A program made the translations under genes and the position numbers. From Pseudomonas putida (GTDB lineage Bacteria > Pseudomonadota > Gammaproteobacteria > Pseudomonadales > Pseudomonadaceae): a stretch of 64,000 nt of DNA. Position 1 is the stretch's first letter, and each line of letters begins with the position of its first letter. Shown piece after piece: positions 17,765-28,060 of the stretch. The notes under the pieces are model-generated. The model did no database searches, was not told the origin of the DNA, and was given only the letters and a program-made list of their open reading frames with translations. The stretch covers positions 2,024,001-2,088,000 of the forward strand of contig NZ_JANHLD010000001.1 of the NCBI RefSeq assembly GCF_028682455.1, given 5' to 3'.

Positions 17765-17790
17765 AAGGGCGGCGTAAGCCGCCCTTTTTT
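17765..17790 (+). terminator. Intrinsic terminator of the algU-mucABD operon
   Basis: AAGGGCGGC (17765-17773), loop GTAA, GCCGCCCTT (17778-17786) and four further T. A nine-pair GC-rich stem with tetraloop and T-tract, 15 bases after the mucD stop. It also appears to be the target motif of the intron that begins at about 17791. Confidence 0.95.
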
Positions 17791-19712
17791 GTGTGCGCCA
17801 GGCATGGCGCGTTGCGCGTAAGCGCAACCCGCTTGGCTGTGGTGGCCAAGCGGGTGACTTGGAGGTGAAAGTCCTCTACACACCCGGCAAGGGGAAGTGT
17901 TAGCCGGAGGCAAGGGTGTCGCGGGTGACCGCGAATCTGAAGGAAGCCCGAGGCAAAATGCTGGCCTGACGAACAGGAAGCGGATAGAGGCGGCACAGCG
18001 GGGTGAGGTGGCACAAATCGCCAAAGCCCAATACTTGCACGGAACGCTGTGACGTAGATCCGACAGGCATAAGCAGGAAGGTCGCGCGAATTACCCTGGG
18101 AGATCTGTACGTTTGCCATTGTGCTACCGCGCGTCGAAAGGCGACGGGATGAGCGTGCAGAAGTCAGCCGAAGCCGTAGTAAGTGGCGGTTAACCGCGCC
18201 ACCAAGGGCCGAACAGGTTATGCCGCCAGTAGGCGTCGCCGTCTCGTTGGTAACCGTAATGCAGAAATTTCCCACAGCGGAAACTGTCATCCCGAGCTCC
18301 GGCCAGAAGCCGAGGGTGACGCCTGACAGTGCAAAGGTATCGACGGCGTCCGTGACGTGGACGAACGCGGAGCCGGACACGCTGATGGAGCGGGTGCTTG
18401 CACCGGCCAACCTCAGACGTGCGTATCAACGCGTGGTCAGCAACAAGGGAGCACCGGGTGCCGATGGCATGACGGTTGCTGACTTGGCGGGCTACGTGAG
18501 ACAGTATTGGCCAACCCTCAAGGCCAGGTTACTGGCCGGTGAATACCAGCCCCAAGCAGTGCGAGCGGTTGAAATTCCCAAGCCGCAGGGCGGCACACGG
18601 CAACTGGGAATCCCCAGCGTCGTGGATCGCCTGATCCAGCAAGCACTGCAGCAGCAGCTCACACCTATCTTCGACCCACTGTTCTCGGACTACAGCTATG
18701 GTTTTCGTCCGGGCAGAAGTACGCATCAAGCCATCGAGATGGCTCGTGCTCATGTGACAGCGGGACACCGCTGGTGCGTGGAACTCGATCTGGAGAAGTT
18801 TTTCGATCGGGTCAATCACGACATCCTCATGGCCTGCATCGAACGTCGGATCAAAGACAAGTGCGTACTCAGGCTTATCCGCCGCTACCTTGAAGCCGGG
18901 ATCATGTCGGGCGGTGTCGTCAGCCCACGGCAGGAGGGGACGCCGCAAGGCGGCCCGCTTTCGCCGTTGCTGTCGAACATCCTGCTCGACGAACTCGACC
19001 GCGAGCTGGAGCGACGGGGCCATCGCTTCGTACGTTATGCCGATGATGCGAACATCTATGTACGCAGTCCCCGGGCCGGCGAACGGGTGTTGGTCAGCGT
19101 CGAGCGCTTCCTGAGAGAACGTCTGAAGCTGACGGTGAACAGGAAGAAAAGCCAAGTGGCAAGGGCGTGGAAGTGCGACTACCTAGGCTATGGGATAAGC
19201 TGGCACCAGCAGCCAAGGCTGCGCGTGGCAAGGATGAGCCTAGACCGCTTACGCGACCGGCTCAGAATGCTGCTGCGCAGCGTACGGGCTCGCAAAATGG
19301 CGACTGTCATCGAGCGGATCAACCCCGTCCTGAGAGGCTGGGCTAGCTACTTCAAGCTCAGCCAGAGCAAGCGGCCGCTTGAGGAACTGGATGGTTGGGT
19401 CAGGCACAAACTCCGCTGCGTCATCTGGCGTCAATGGAAGCAGCCTCCCACGAGGCTGAGAAACTTGATGCGCCTGGGGTTGAGCGAGGAGCGTGCCAAC
19501 AAGTCAGCCTTCAATGGCCGAGGTCCATGGTGGAATTCGGGAGCGCAACATATGAACTACGCGCTGCCAAAGAAACTGTGGGACCGGCTCGGGCTGGTCT
19601 CGATACTGGATACGATTAACCGGCTTAGCCGCGTAACCTGAACCGCCGTGTACGGAACCGTACGCACGGTGGTGTGAGAGGACGGCGGGTGTGAATCCGC
19701 CTCCTACTCGAT
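17791..19712 (+). mobile_element. Group IIC intron (bacterial class C), apparently complete
   Basis: About 1.92 kb. The 5' end starts GTGTGCGCC right after the T-tract of the mucD terminator, agreeing with the GUGYG group II start and with the class C habit of inserting behind terminator hairpins. About 430 bases of structured RNA precede the reverse transcriptase gene. After that gene, domain V is recognisable from GAACCGCCGTG at about 19640 to its complementary arm CACGGTGG; the class-C-type CGC triad lies in AACCGCCGTG. A domain VI-like hairpin follows, and the element ends near CCTACTCGAT at 19712. Boundaries are inferred from motif comparison and could shift by a few bases. No host gene is broken. 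Confidence 0.85.
18220..19641 (+). CDS. ltrA: Group II intron reverse transcriptase/maturase
   Basis: Intron-encoded protein combining reverse transcriptase and maturase functions for splicing and retrohoming. RT motifs include KGAPGADGMTV, EIPKPQGGTRQLGIP, YSYGFRPGRSTHQA, EGTPQGGPLSPLLSNILLD and the catalytic YADD (about residues 273-276, in VRYADDANIYV). The maturase domain shows LRGWASYFKLSQSKRPLEEL. There is no HNH endonuclease after it, as expected for class C. The start is uncertain: the frame is open to GTG 18121, with ATG at 18220, 18259 and 18385; none has a convincing ribosome site, and the last would only just retain the N-terminal RT0 region. Frame intact throughout. Confidence 0.93.
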   Translation: MPPVGVAVSLVTVMQKFPTAETVIPSSGQKPRVTPDSAKVSTASVTWTNAEPDTLMERVLAPANLRRAYQRVVSNKGAPGADGMTVADLAGYVRQYWPTLKARLLAGEYQPQAVRAVEIPKPQGGTRQLGIPSVVDRLIQQALQQQLTPIFDPLFSDYSYGFRPGRSTHQAIEMARAHVTAGHRWCVELDLEKFFDRVNHDILMACIERRIKDKCVLRLIRRYLEAGIMSGGVVSPRQEGTPQGGPLSPLLSNILLDELDRELERRGHRFVRYADDANIYVRSPRAGERVLVSVERFLRERLKLTVNRKKSQVARAWKCDYLGYGISWHQQPRLRVARMSLDRLRDRLRMLLRSVRARKMATVIERINPVLRGWASYFKLSQSKRPLEELDGWVRHKLRCVIWRQWKQPPTRLRNLMRLGLSEERANKSAFNGRGPWWNSGAQHMNYALPKKLWDRLGLVSILDTINRLSRVT

Positions 19713-19844
19713 GGGAGTATCAATACTGTCGCGAGGCAGTCGCGAGTGGTAACACGGAATCTCCCATATCCCTTCAGCTTCAGGTACAATTCCCGGCTAT
19801 TTTTCGGTGGGCGTTCGTCCCGCAGCCTTTTTGAGTGTTGACCC

Positions 19845-21644
19845 GTGAGTGATTTGAGTCATATCCGCAATTTCTCCATCATCGCCCACATTGACCATGG
19901 CAAGTCGACCCTGGCGGACCGTTTCATCCAGATGTGCGGCGGCTTGACCGCGCGTGAGATGGAAGCCCAGGTACTCGATTCCATGGACCTGGAGCGTGAG
20001 CGCGGTATCACCATCAAGGCCCACAGTGTCACCCTGCACTACAAGGCGCAGGACGGCAAAACCTACCAGCTGAACTTCATTGATACCCCCGGCCACGTTG
20101 ACTTCACCTACGAAGTCAGTCGCTCGCTGGCGGCCTGTGAAGGTGCACTGCTGGTGGTCGATGCCGGCCAGGGCGTCGAGGCCCAGTCGGTAGCCAACTG
20201 CTACACCGCCATCGAGCAGGGCCTTGAGGTCATGCCGGTACTCAACAAGATGGACCTGCCCCAGGCAGATCCAGACAAGGTCAAGGACGAGATCGAGAAG
20301 ATCATCGGCATCGACGCCACCGACGCCGTGGCCTGCAGCGCCAAGAGCGGCATGGGCGTGGACGAGGTGCTCGAGCGTCTGGTGCACACCATTCCTGCAC
20401 CGACCGGCGACATCGACGCGCCCCTGCAGGCGCTGATCATCGACTCCTGGTTCGACAACTACCTGGGCGTCGTGTCCCTGGTACGCGTACGTCACGGCCG
20501 GGTGAAGAAGGGCGACAAGATCCTGGTCAAGTCCACCGGCAAGGTGCACCTGGTCGACAGCGTCGGGGTATTCACTCCCAAGCACACCCAGACTGCAGAC
20601 CTCAAAGCCGGTGAAGTAGGCTTCATCATCGCCAGCATCAAGGACATCCATGGGGCGCCAGTAGGCGATACCCTGACCCTGAACTCGACCCCAGAGGTCG
20701 AGGTGCTGCCAGGTTTCAAACGTATCCAGCCGCAGGTCTACGCCGGTCTGTTCCCAGTCAGCTCCGATGATTTCGAAGATTTTCGTGATGCATTGCAGAA
20801 ACTGACCCTCAACGACTCGTCGCTGCAGTACCAGCCGGAAAGCTCGGATGCACTGGGTTTCGGCTTCCGTTGCGGCTTCCTCGGCATGCTGCACATGGAG
20901 ATCATCCAGGAGCGCCTGGAGCGCGAATACGACCTGGACCTGATCACCACCGCGCCAAGCGTAATCTTCGAGGTCAAGCTCAAGACCGGTGAGACCATCT
21001 ACGTCGACAACCCGTCGAAGTTGCCGGATGTGTCCTCGGTCGAAGACTTCCGCGAGCCGATCGTCGCTGCCACCATCCTTGTGCCCCAGGAGCACCTGGG
21101 CAACGTCATTACCCTGTGCATCGAGAAGCGCGGCGTACAGCGCGACATGCAGTTCCTCGGCTCGCAGGTGCAAGTGCGCTACGACCTGCCGATGAACGAG
21201 GTGGTACTGGACTTCTTCGATCGCCTGAAGTCCACCAGCCGCGGCTATGCTTCGCTGGACTACCATTTCGACCGCTACCAGTCGGCCAATCTGGTCAAGC
21301 TCGATGTACTGATCAACGGTGACAAGGTCGACGCCCTGGCGCTGATCGTTCACCGCGACAATGCGCACTACAAGGGCCGCGCATTGACCGAGAAAATGAA
21401 GGAACTGATTCCTCGGCAGATGTTCGACGTGGCAATCCAGGCCGCCATTGGCGGGCAGATTGTGGCGCGAACCACTGTCAAGGCGCTCAGAAAGAACGTA
21501 CTGGCCAAATGCTACGGTGGTGACGTGAGCCGTAAGCGCAAGCTTTTGGAAAAGCAGAAGGCCGGTAAGAAACGCATGAAACAGGTCGGCAACGTGGAAA
21601 TTCCACAAGAAGCCTTCCTCGCCGTGCTCAGGTTGGATAGTTAG
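19845..21644 (+). CDS. lepA: Translation elongation factor 4 (LepA, EF-4)
   Basis: A 599-residue ribosomal GTPase related to EF-G. The start is GTG 19845 ([21 protein letters not shown]). GTPase motifs: AHIDHGKST (G1), DTPGHVDF (G3), NKMDLPQ (G4). The C-terminal LepA-specific domain ends with [20 protein letters not shown], the lysine-rich tail typical of the family. A TACAAT -10-like hexamer at 19785-19790, between the intron and the gene, may provide a promoter, although its -35 is weak. lepB starts 5 bases after the stop. Confidence 0.98.
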   Translation: MSDLSHIRNFSIIAHIDHGKSTLADRFIQMCGGLTAREMEAQVLDSMDLERERGITIKAHSVTLHYKAQDGKTYQLNFIDTPGHVDFTYEVSRSLAACEGALLVVDAGQGVEAQSVANCYTAIEQGLEVMPVLNKMDLPQADPDKVKDEIEKIIGIDATDAVACSAKSGMGVDEVLERLVHTIPAPTGDIDAPLQALIIDSWFDNYLGVVSLVRVRHGRVKKGDKILVKSTGKVHLVDSVGVFTPKHTQTADLKAGEVGFIIASIKDIHGAPVGDTLTLNSTPEVEVLPGFKRIQPQVYAGLFPVSSDDFEDFRDALQKLTLNDSSLQYQPESSDALGFGFRCGFLGMLHMEIIQERLEREYDLDLITTAPSVIFEVKLKTGETIYVDNPSKLPDVSSVEDFREPIVAATILVPQEHLGNVITLCIEKRGVQRDMQFLGSQVQVRYDLPMNEVVLDFFDRLKSTSRGYASLDYHFDRYQSANLVKLDVLINGDKVDALALIVHRDNAHYKGRALTEKMKELIPRQMFDVAIQAAIGGQIVARTTVKALRKNVLAKCYGGDVSRKRKLLEKQKAGKKRMKQVGNVEIPQEAFLAVLRLDS

Positions 21645-21649
21645 GTCCT

Positions 21650-22504
21650 ATGTCGCTAAATTTCCCGCTGTTGCTAGTCATCGCCGTTGCCGTCTGCGGT
21701 CTGTTGGCCCTGGTCGATCTGCTGTTCCTGGCCCCGCGCCGGCGTTCGGCAATTGCCAACTATCAGGGCAGCGTCAGCCAGCCCGAAATGGCAGTGGTCG
21801 AGCAGTTGAACAAGGAACCGTTGCTGGTCGAGTACGGCAAGTCGTTCTTCCCGGTGCTGTTCATTGTCCTGGTGCTGCGTTCGTTCCTGGTCGAGCCTTT
21901 CCAGATCCCGTCGGGATCGATGAAGCCGACCCTGGAAGTGGGCGATTTCATCCTGGTGAACAAGTTTTCCTACGGGATTCGCCTACCGGTGATCGACAAG
22001 AAGGTCATCGAAGTGGGTGACCCGCAGCGGGGCGACGTGATGGTGTTCCGCTATCCGAGCGACCCTAACGTCAACTACATCAAGCGTGTGGTTGGCCTGC
22101 CGGGCGACCAGATTCGCTACACCAGCGACAAGAAGCTGTTCGTCAATGGTCAACCGATTGCCGAGCAACTGGTCGGCACCGAGCCGGGAACCCTGGGCAG
22201 CGCCGAGCTGTACAAGGAAAAACTCGGCGAGACCGAGCACCTGATTCGCAAGGAAATGAGCCGTTACCGCATGCCGCCTGACCAGCAATGGACAGTGCCG
22301 GCCGGTCACTACTTCATGATGGGCGACAACCGCGACAACTCCAACGACAGCCGTTACTGGGATGATCCCAATATTCCCAAGGCGCTGCATGGCATGGTCC
22401 CGGACCAGAATATCGTCGGCAAGGCCTTCGCGGTCTGGATGAGCTGGCCAGAGCCCAAACTCAGCCACTTCCCGAACCTCTCGCGGGTGGGTCTGATCAA
22501 GTAA
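21650..22504 (+). CDS. lepB: Signal peptidase I
   Basis: A 284-residue inner membrane protease that removes signal peptides from exported proteins. Two transmembrane segments (about 5-26 and 66-80) precede the periplasmic catalytic domain with the Ser/Lys dyad: S90 in IPSGSMKPTL and K145 in YIKRVVGLPGD. The late motif GHYFMMGDNRDNSNDSRYWD completes the family boxes. Co-located with lepA as in most gammaproteobacteria. A perfect 11-pair inverted repeat follows the stop. Confidence 0.98.
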   Translation: MSLNFPLLLVIAVAVCGLLALVDLLFLAPRRRSAIANYQGSVSQPEMAVVEQLNKEPLLVEYGKSFFPVLFIVLVLRSFLVEPFQIPSGSMKPTLEVGDFILVNKFSYGIRLPVIDKKVIEVGDPQRGDVMVFRYPSDPNVNYIKRVVGLPGDQIRYTSDKKLFVNGQPIAEQLVGTEPGTLGSAELYKEKLGETEHLIRKEMSRYRMPPDQQWTVPAGHYFMMGDNRDNSNDSRYWDDPNIPKALHGMVPDQNIVGKAFAVWMSWPEPKLSHFPNLSRVGLIK

Positions 22505-22512
22505 CACCACAA

Positions 22513-22536
22513 CGGCGCTGTCCTGGGACAGCGCCG
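22513..22536. terminator. Hairpin after lepB (no T-tract)
   Basis: CGGCGCTGTCC (22513-22523) pairs perfectly with GGACAGCGCCG (22526-22536). The lack of a T-run on either strand makes it a weak or Rho-assisted terminator, an attenuator, or an mRNA 3' stabilising structure rather than a strong intrinsic terminator, allowing readthrough to rnc. Confidence 0.45.
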
Positions 22537-22604
22537 AATGCATTTCTGGCATAGGCTGTGTTCAGGGATCTGCGGATCCACCTGGGCCGCCGACGCCGGT
22601 GGGC

Positions 22605-22760
22605 ATGAGCCAAACTGTCTTTCAGGATGTTGATTTGAACAAAGCGTTGAATCCGACGGCAGCGGCCCCGATGGCGGCCCTGCACGAACAAAAGTGCGAG
22701 CCTTGCGCCCAGGCGCCAGGCCTTTACCTCGACCACGAACTGCGCGTGGGTACACTGTGA
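22605..22760 (+). CDS. Small hypothetical protein upstream of rnc (51 aa)
   Basis: An ATG at 22605 opens 51 codons ending with a TGA whose last bases form GTGA with the rnc GTG start, the overlap typical of translational coupling. The peptide (begins [15 protein letters not shown], contains KCEPCAQAP, ends HELRVGTL) has a CxxC pair and no membrane segment. In other pseudomonads a DUF4845 membrane protein often sits between lepB and rnc; this ORF does not resemble it. The ribosome site is weak and third-position GC is lower than in neighbouring genes, so it may be a leader peptide, a decayed gene, or chance. Confidence 0.35.
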   Translation: MSQTVFQDVDLNKALNPTAAAPMAALHEQKCEPCAQAPGLYLDHELRVGTL

Positions 22761-23446
22761 GCGTTTCCTTGAGCCGCCTCGAGCGCCAGCTCGGCTACAC
22801 CTTCAAGAACCAGGAGCTGATGCTGCTGGCCCTGACGCACCGCAGCTTTGCCGGGCGCAACAATGAACGCCTCGAGTTTCTCGGCGATGCGATCCTCAAT
22901 TTCGTCGCCGGCGAAGCGCTGTTCGAGCGCTTCCCCCAGGCGCGCGAAGGCCAGCTGTCACGCTTGCGTGCACGCCTGGTCAAGGGCGAGACCCTGGCCG
23001 TGCTGGCCCGTGGTTTCGACCTGGGCGAGTACTTGCGCCTGGGCTCAGGCGAGCTGAAAAGCGGTGGTTTCCGTCGCGAGTCGATCCTGGCCGACGCCCT
23101 TGAGGCGCTGATTGGCGCGATCTACCTGGATTCGGACATGCAGACCGCCCGCGAGCGCGTACTGGCCTGGCTGACCGGTGAGTTCGAGAGCCTGACCCTG
23201 GTAGATACCAACAAGGACCCGAAAACCCGTCTGCAGGAATTCCTGCAGTCGCGGGCCTGCGACCTGCCGCGATACGAAGTGGTGGATATTCAAGGTGAAC
23301 CCCATTGCCGGACGTTTTTCGTCGAATGCGAAGTGACCCTTTTGACTGAAAAAAGCCGAGGGCAGGGTGTTAGCCGGCGTATCGCCGAGCAAGTGGCGGC
23401 CGCCGCAGCACTGATCGCCCTGGGCGTGGAGAATGGCAATGACTGA
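22757..23446 (+). CDS. rnc: Ribonuclease III
   Basis: A 229-residue double-stranded RNA endonuclease maturing rRNA and processing mRNAs. The signature [12 protein letters not shown] holds catalytic E40 and D44; D113 and E116 lie in [12 protein letters not shown]. The C-terminal double-stranded RNA-binding domain (about 155-225) has [10 protein letters not shown] and ends [18 protein letters not shown] place the start at GTG 22757 (read [14 protein letters not shown]), the family N-terminus; the frame remains open further upstream but those residues are not conserved. It overlaps era by 8 bases. Confidence 0.97.
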   Translation: MSVSLSRLERQLGYTFKNQELMLLALTHRSFAGRNNERLEFLGDAILNFVAGEALFERFPQAREGQLSRLRARLVKGETLAVLARGFDLGEYLRLGSGELKSGGFRRESILADALEALIGAIYLDSDMQTARERVLAWLTGEFESLTLVDTNKDPKTRLQEFLQSRACDLPRYEVVDIQGEPHCRTFFVECEVTLLTEKSRGQGVSRRIAEQVAAAAALIALGVENGND

Positions 23447-24341
23447 TACGAATACTACCCGCTGCGGCTATGTTGCCATTGTCGGCCGCCCGAACGTGGG
23501 CAAGTCGACCCTGCTCAACCATATCCTGGGCCAGAAGCTGGCGATCACCTCGCGCAAGCCGCAGACCACCCGTCACAACATGCTCGGTATCAAGACCGAG
23601 GGTGATATCCAGGCGATCTACGTCGATACCCCGGGTATGCACAAGAGCAACGAAAAGGCGCTCAACCGCTACATGAACAAGACCGCCTCGGCCGCCCTCA
23701 AGGACGTCGACGTGGTGATCTTCGTGGTAGACCGCACCAAGTGGACCGACGAAGACCAACTGGTGCTGGAGCGTGTGCAATACGTGCAGGGCCCGGTGAT
23801 CCTGGCGATCAACAAGACCGACCGGATCGAAGAGAAAGCCGACCTTATCCCGCACCTGCAGTGGCTGCAGGAGCAGCTGCCAAACGCCGAGATCGTGCCG
23901 ATTTCCGCGCAGCAGGGCCATAACCTCGAAGCCCTGGAAGGCCTGATCGCCAAGCATCTGCCGGAAAACGATCACTTCTTCCCGGAAGACCAGATCACCG
24001 ACCGCAGCAGCCGCTTCCTGGCCGCTGAACTGGTGCGCGAAAAGATCATGCGCCAGCTCGGAGCCGAGCTGCCGTACCAGATCACCGTGGAAATCGAAGA
24101 GTTCAAGCAGCAGGGCAAGATCCTGCACATCCACGCGCTGATCCTGGTCGAGCGGGACGGGCAAAAGAAGATCATCATTGGCGACAAGGGCGAGCGCATC
24201 AAGCGTATTGGCTCCGAGGCGCGCAAGGATATGGAAGTACTGTTCGACGCCAAGGTCATGCTCAACCTCTGGGTCAAGGTCAAGGGTGGCTGGTCCGACG
24301 ACGAACGCGCCCTGCGTTCGCTGGGCTACGGCGACCTCTGA
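23439..24341 (+). CDS. era: GTPase Era
   Basis: A 300-residue GTPase required for 30S ribosome maturation, binding 16S rRNA through a C-terminal KH domain. G1 GRPNVGKS (16-23), G3 DTPGMHK, G4 NKTD are visible, and the KH region has [24 protein letters not shown] near residue 245 (core GDKGERIK). ATG 23439 gives the ATGACTGA overlap with rnc and the usual N-terminus [19 protein letters not shown] 23433 two codons upstream is also possible. Confidence 0.97.
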   Translation: MTDTNTTRCGYVAIVGRPNVGKSTLLNHILGQKLAITSRKPQTTRHNMLGIKTEGDIQAIYVDTPGMHKSNEKALNRYMNKTASAALKDVDVVIFVVDRTKWTDEDQLVLERVQYVQGPVILAINKTDRIEEKADLIPHLQWLQEQLPNAEIVPISAQQGHNLEALEGLIAKHLPENDHFFPEDQITDRSSRFLAAELVREKIMRQLGAELPYQITVEIEEFKQQGKILHIHALILVERDGQKKIIIGDKGERIKRIGSEARKDMEVLFDAKVMLNLWVKVKGGWSDDERALRSLGYGDL

Positions 24342-24398
24342 TCCCTTCAGGCCCGGTAGCGTCCGCTGCCGGGTCGAACCTCTTTCGAAGCGCTACTC

Positions 24399-25082
24399 AT
24401 GGATCTGCCAGTTGGCCAACCGGCCTACGTGCTGCACAGCCGGGCCTACCGTGAAACCAGCGCGCTGGTTGACTTCCTCACCCCGCAAGGGCGCCTGCGC
24501 GCAGTGATGCGCCGTGCCCGTGGCAAAGGCGGCAGCCAGGTCCGTCCCTTCGTGCCCCTTGAAGTCGAGTTTCGCGGTCGTGGCGAGCTCAAGACCGTCG
24601 GCCGCCTGGACAGCGTCGGTACGGCGGCCTGGCTGCACGGCGATGCATTGTTCAGCGGCCTGTACCTCAACGAGTTGCTGATCCGCCTTCTTCCCGCCGA
24701 AGACCCGAATCCCGTGGTATTCGAGCAGTACGCGGCCACCTTGCAGGCGCTGGGCGCCGGCAGGCCGCTGGAACCCTTGCTGCGCGCCTTCGAATGGCGC
24801 TTGCTGGATGAGCTTGGCTACGGCTTTGCCCTGGATCAGGACGTCAACGGCGAGCCCCTGGCGGTAGACGGTCTGTACCGCCTGCAGGTGGACGCGGGGC
24901 TCGAGCGGGTCTACCTGCTGCAACCCGGTTTGTTCACCGGCGCCGAGCTTGCGGCCATGGCCAATGCCGACTGGGATGTACCCGGCGCGCTGGGCGCCGC
25001 CAAGCGCCTGATGCGCCAGGCACTGGCCGTGCACCTTGGTGGACGGCCATTGGTCAGTCGGGAACTGTTTCGCAAGCGCTGA
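24399..25082 (+). CDS. recO: DNA repair protein RecO
   Basis: A 227-residue RecF-pathway mediator that anneals SSB-coated DNA and loads RecA. The OB-fold N-terminus shows [21 protein letters not shown] and [12 protein letters not shown], followed by the [19 protein letters not shown] strand region; the helical C-terminal part ends [12 protein letters not shown]. No zinc-binding cysteines are present, as in other Pseudomonas RecO. It follows era by 57 bases in the lepA-pdxJ cluster. Confidence 0.95.
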   Translation: MDLPVGQPAYVLHSRAYRETSALVDFLTPQGRLRAVMRRARGKGGSQVRPFVPLEVEFRGRGELKTVGRLDSVGTAAWLHGDALFSGLYLNELLIRLLPAEDPNPVVFEQYAATLQALGAGRPLEPLLRAFEWRLLDELGYGFALDQDVNGEPLAVDGLYRLQVDAGLERVYLLQPGLFTGAELAAMANADWDVPGALGAAKRLMRQALAVHLGGRPLVSRELFRKR

Positions 25083-25126
25083 GCACGTCGTATGCTGTGA
25101 GGCTCAATTTTCAGGAGAGCCTCTTC

Positions 25127-25870
25127 GTGACTCAAAGCAACCGCATGCTGCTTGGCGTGAACATCGACCACGTGGCGACCCTGCGCCAGGCGCGTGGCAC
25201 GCGCTACCCGGACCCGGTCAAGGCCGCACTGGATGCCGAAGAGGCAGGCGCCGATGGCATCACCGTGCACCTGCGCGAAGACCGCCGGCATATCCAGGAG
25301 CGCGACGTGCTGGTGCTCAAGGACGTGCTGCAGACGCGCATGAACTTCGAAATGGGCGTGACCGAAGAAATGATGGCGTTCGCCGAGCGCATTCGCCCGG
25401 CGCACATCTGCCTGGTACCGGAAACCCGCCAGGAGCTGACCACCGAAGGTGGCCTGGACGTGGCTGGCCAGGAAGCGCGGATCAAGGCTGCGGTTGAGCG
25501 CCTCTCGCGCATGGGCTCGGAAGTGTCCCTGTTCATCGACGCCGACGAGCGCCAGATCGAGGCCTCGCGCCGGGTGGGCGCCCCTGCGATCGAACTGCAC
25601 ACCGGTCGCTATGCCGATGCGCAAACCCCGACCGAAGTCGCCGAAGAGCTCAAGCGCGTCGCCGACGGCGTGGCTTTTGGCCTGGCCCAGGGCCTGATCG
25701 TCAATGCCGGTCACGGCCTGCACTATCACAACGTCGAAGCGGTTGCGGCCATCAAGGGCATCAATGAGCTGAACATCGGCCATGCGCTGGTGGCTCATGC
25801 GCTGTTCGTCGGCTTCAAGTCGGCGGTAGCCGAGATGAAAGCGCTGATCATGGCTGCCAGCCGCAGCTAA
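25127..25870 (+). CDS. pdxJ: Pyridoxine 5'-phosphate synthase
   Basis: A 247-residue TIM-barrel enzyme condensing 1-deoxyxylulose 5-phosphate with 3-amino-2-oxopropyl phosphate to pyridoxine 5'-phosphate. Motifs: [17 protein letters not shown] (phosphate and substrate loop), [26 protein letters not shown] and [15 protein letters not shown] 25127, preceded by AGGAGAG nine bases upstream, is the start; the upstream in-frame ATG 25097 lacks a ribosome site. It is the last gene of the lepA-to-pdxJ run and faces the convergent sensor kinase; an inverted repeat GCGGTTCAG/CTGAACCGC spans the junction. Confidence 0.97.
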   Translation: MTQSNRMLLGVNIDHVATLRQARGTRYPDPVKAALDAEEAGADGITVHLREDRRHIQERDVLVLKDVLQTRMNFEMGVTEEMMAFAERIRPAHICLVPETRQELTTEGGLDVAGQEARIKAAVERLSRMGSEVSLFIDADERQIEASRRVGAPAIELHTGRYADAQTPTEVAEELKRVADGVAFGLAQGLIVNAGHGLHYHNVEAVAAIKGINELNIGHALVAHALFVGFKSAVAEMKALIMAASRS

Positions 25871-25887
25871 TTCCTGATTGGAGCGGT

Positions 25888-27270
25888 TCAGTCAGGAAAC
25901 ACCAGGCTGAACCGCGTCACGCCATTGAGTTCGCTACGCACCTCTACTTCCCCTCGATGCACCTGCATGATCGACTTCACGATCGCCAATCCCAGCCCCG
26001 TCCCGCCTTCGAGTCGCGACCGCCCCGAGCCTGCGCGATAGAAGCGCTCGAACAGGTGCGACAAGTGCTCCTGGGCAATACCGGGACCTCGGTTCTCGAC
26101 CCACAGGCAAAGCGCGTCACCGCAGCGCTCGATACCAATGTCAATCGCGTGCCCCGAGGGGCTGTGGCGAATGGCGTTGCTCAGCAAGTTGGACAGCGCG
26201 CGCTGCACCATCAAGCGATCCGCCATGACCGTGCCCCACCCCTGGTGACGCAGGGCGATGCCTTTTTGCTCGGCACTGAACTCGAACAGTTCGCTTACCC
26301 GGGTGACTTCGTCCGCCAGATTCACAGGCTTTAGCGGCACCTGGGTCTGCGGCTGGCTGACCTGGGCGAGAAACAGCATGTCGTTGATGATCCGGTTGAG
26401 GCGGGTCAGTTCTTCGATGCTGGTTTCCAGCGCCTCCTTGTATTGCTCGACCGGTCGCTCCCGGGCCAGGGTGACCTGGGCCTTGCCCATCAGGTTGCTG
26501 ATCGGGGTGCGCAGTTCATGGGCCAGGTCGTCGGAGAACTGCGCCAGGCGTTGCACGCCGCCATCGATGCGGTCGAGCATCACGTTCATGCTGCTGGCCA
26601 GGTCGCTGAGTTCCTGGGGCAGTCCCGTTTCGGGCAGGCGCAAGGTCAGTTGCTGGGCCGACACTTGTTCGGCGATGCGCCGGAATCGACGAAGTGGGGT
26701 CAGCCCGCGTTGCACCAGCTTCCAGGCTGCAAAGCCGATCAGCAGCACCAGCAAGGGCAGGGCCCACAGCGTCGAGCGCAGGTAGGCCTGCAGTAAGCTG
26801 TTGTCGTCGGCGCGATTGACGGTGAGCAGCACCCGCACCTCGGTGCCGTCCTGCAGGCGCATCAGCCGGGAAGCGGTCAACAGTTGATTGTCGCTGCTGT
26901 CCTGCCACTGGCTGAAGGTCAGGTGTTCGTCACTGTGGATCTGCAGCAGCCTGTCGGCTTCAAGACCCGGGCCCAGGGTCAACAAGGCCGAATGCCGACC
27001 GGTCAGGGCGATCACGCTCAGGCTCAGGTTGTCATGGCCCATGACCACATCCAGCAGCGGATGGGCGCGGGTCTGCAGGTCGCCGGCCTTGAGGTCGATG
27101 CTCAGGCTGTGTTCGATCTGGCTCATCTTGGCGATCAGGCTCTTGCGTGCCCGGCTGTCCAGCTCATGGTCCAGGGCCAGGACCGCAAGGCAGGCCAGCA
27201 GCAGCACCAGCGCCGCACCCATCACGCTGACGCTCAAGCCCAGGCGCAGCGACAGGCGTGCCGGTTTCAT
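25888..27270 (-). CDS. czcS: Heavy-metal sensor histidine kinase, CzcS/CopS-like
   Basis: A 460-residue membrane kinase with helices at about 13-32 and 165-187 flanking a periplasmic sensor region. A HAMP linker is followed by the H box [15 protein letters not shown] box [16 protein letters not shown]1 VENRGPGIA and G2 [13 protein letters not shown]. The RLSLRLGL start, [10 protein letters not shown] and [17 protein letters not shown] are typical of the Cus/Czc/Cop subfamily. Its start overlaps the response regulator by 4 bases, and the pair is divergent from czcCBA. Metal specificity (zinc, cadmium, cobalt or copper) cannot be fixed from sequence. Confidence 0.88.
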   Translation of the reverse strand: MKPARLSLRLGLSVSVMGAALVLLLACLAVLALDHELDSRARKSLIAKMSQIEHSLSIDLKAGDLQTRAHPLLDVVMGHDNLSLSVIALTGRHSALLTLGPGLEADRLLQIHSDEHLTFSQWQDSSDNQLLTASRLMRLQDGTEVRVLLTVNRADDNSLLQAYLRSTLWALPLLVLLIGFAAWKLVQRGLTPLRRFRRIAEQVSAQQLTLRLPETGLPQELSDLASSMNVMLDRIDGGVQRLAQFSDDLAHELRTPISNLMGKAQVTLARERPVEQYKEALETSIEELTRLNRIINDMLFLAQVSQPQTQVPLKPVNLADEVTRVSELFEFSAEQKGIALRHQGWGTVMADRLMVQRALSNLLSNAIRHSPSGHAIDIGIERCGDALCLWVENRGPGIAQEHLSHLFERFYRAGSGRSRLEGGTGLGLAIVKSIMQVHRGEVEVRSELNGVTRFSLVFPD

Positions 27271-27941
27271 TCGCGCGCCTCGAGTACATAGCCCACACCG
27301 CGCAGGGTGTGAATCAGCTTGTCGTCGAACGGGTCGTCGATCTTGGCACGCAAGCGGCGGATCGAGACTTCAACCACGTTAGTGTCGCAATCGAAATTCA
27401 TGTCCCACACCAGCGAAATGATCTGGGTACGCGACAGCACTTCGCCGCTCTGGCGCATCAGCAGGTGCAGCAGGGCGAATTCCTTGGCGGTCAGGTCGAT
27501 GCGCTGGCCGTTGCGGTAGGCGCGGTGGCGACCGGGGTCCAGTTCCAGGTCGGCGACTTTCAGGGTGCTCGGCTGCAGCGCCTGGTCGTTGCGGCGCAAC
27601 AAGCTGCGGATACGGGCGAGAAGCTCGGGAAACTCGAACGGCTTGAGCAGGTAGTCGTCCGCGCCCAGGTCGAGGCCTTTGACCCGGTCCGAAAGCTTGC
27701 CGTGGGCCGTGAGCATCATGATGCGCGTGCTGGAGTCGGCACGCAGGCGTTGGAGGACGGTCCAGCCATCGAGTTCGGGCAGGTTGACGTCGAGAATGAT
27801 CAGGTCATAGGCCTGCTGGCGGGCCAGATGCAGGCCGTCGGCGCCGGTGTGGGCGCAATCGACGATGTAACCGTTCTCGCTCAGTCCCTGTTGCAGGTAG
27901 TCGGCGGTACGAAGCTCGTCCTCGATGATCAGTAAACGCAT
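27267..27941 (-). CDS. czcR: Heavy-metal response regulator, CzcR/CopR-like
   Basis: A 224-residue OmpR-family regulator with the receiver acidic pocket (ED at 7-8), phospho-acceptor D51 in [13 protein letters not shown], and the lysine of [16 protein letters not shown]. The winged-helix domain contains [21 protein letters not shown], the region nearly invariant among heavy-metal regulators such as CzcR, CopR and IrlR. It shares a 204-base divergent region with czcC, in which a TAACAGATTTGTAA box fits the known operator of this regulator group. Confidence 0.92.
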   Translation of the reverse strand: MRLLIIEDELRTADYLQQGLSENGYIVDCAHTGADGLHLARQQAYDLIILDVNLPELDGWTVLQRLRADSSTRIMMLTAHGKLSDRVKGLDLGADDYLLKPFEFPELLARIRSLLRRNDQALQPSTLKVADLELDPGRHRAYRNGQRIDLTAKEFALLHLLMRQSGEVLSRTQIISLVWDMNFDCDTNVVEVSIRRLRAKIDDPFDDKLIHTLRGVGYVLEARE

Positions 27942-28060
27942 GAGATGACTCGGTGGTGTAAAAGGCGGTGATTCTCAACCCTGAAGCAGCTGTAAGGTCA
28001 AGGGCTGAAAAGGCGTCGAGCGGCGGATACTAAGTCATCTGCCGGGCGTCGTCGGCTGGA

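Noticed and set aside
19797..21608. 603-codon minus-strand reading frame opposite lepA
   Set aside because: Shadow of the highly conserved lepA in a high-GC genome; its translation has no recognisable domain and is rich in His/Gln/Asp as usual for antisense frames.
22694..22756. Upstream extension of rnc to 22694
   Set aside because: The added residues (Arg/Pro rich) are not part of RNase III, and GTG 22757 gives the conserved N-terminus.
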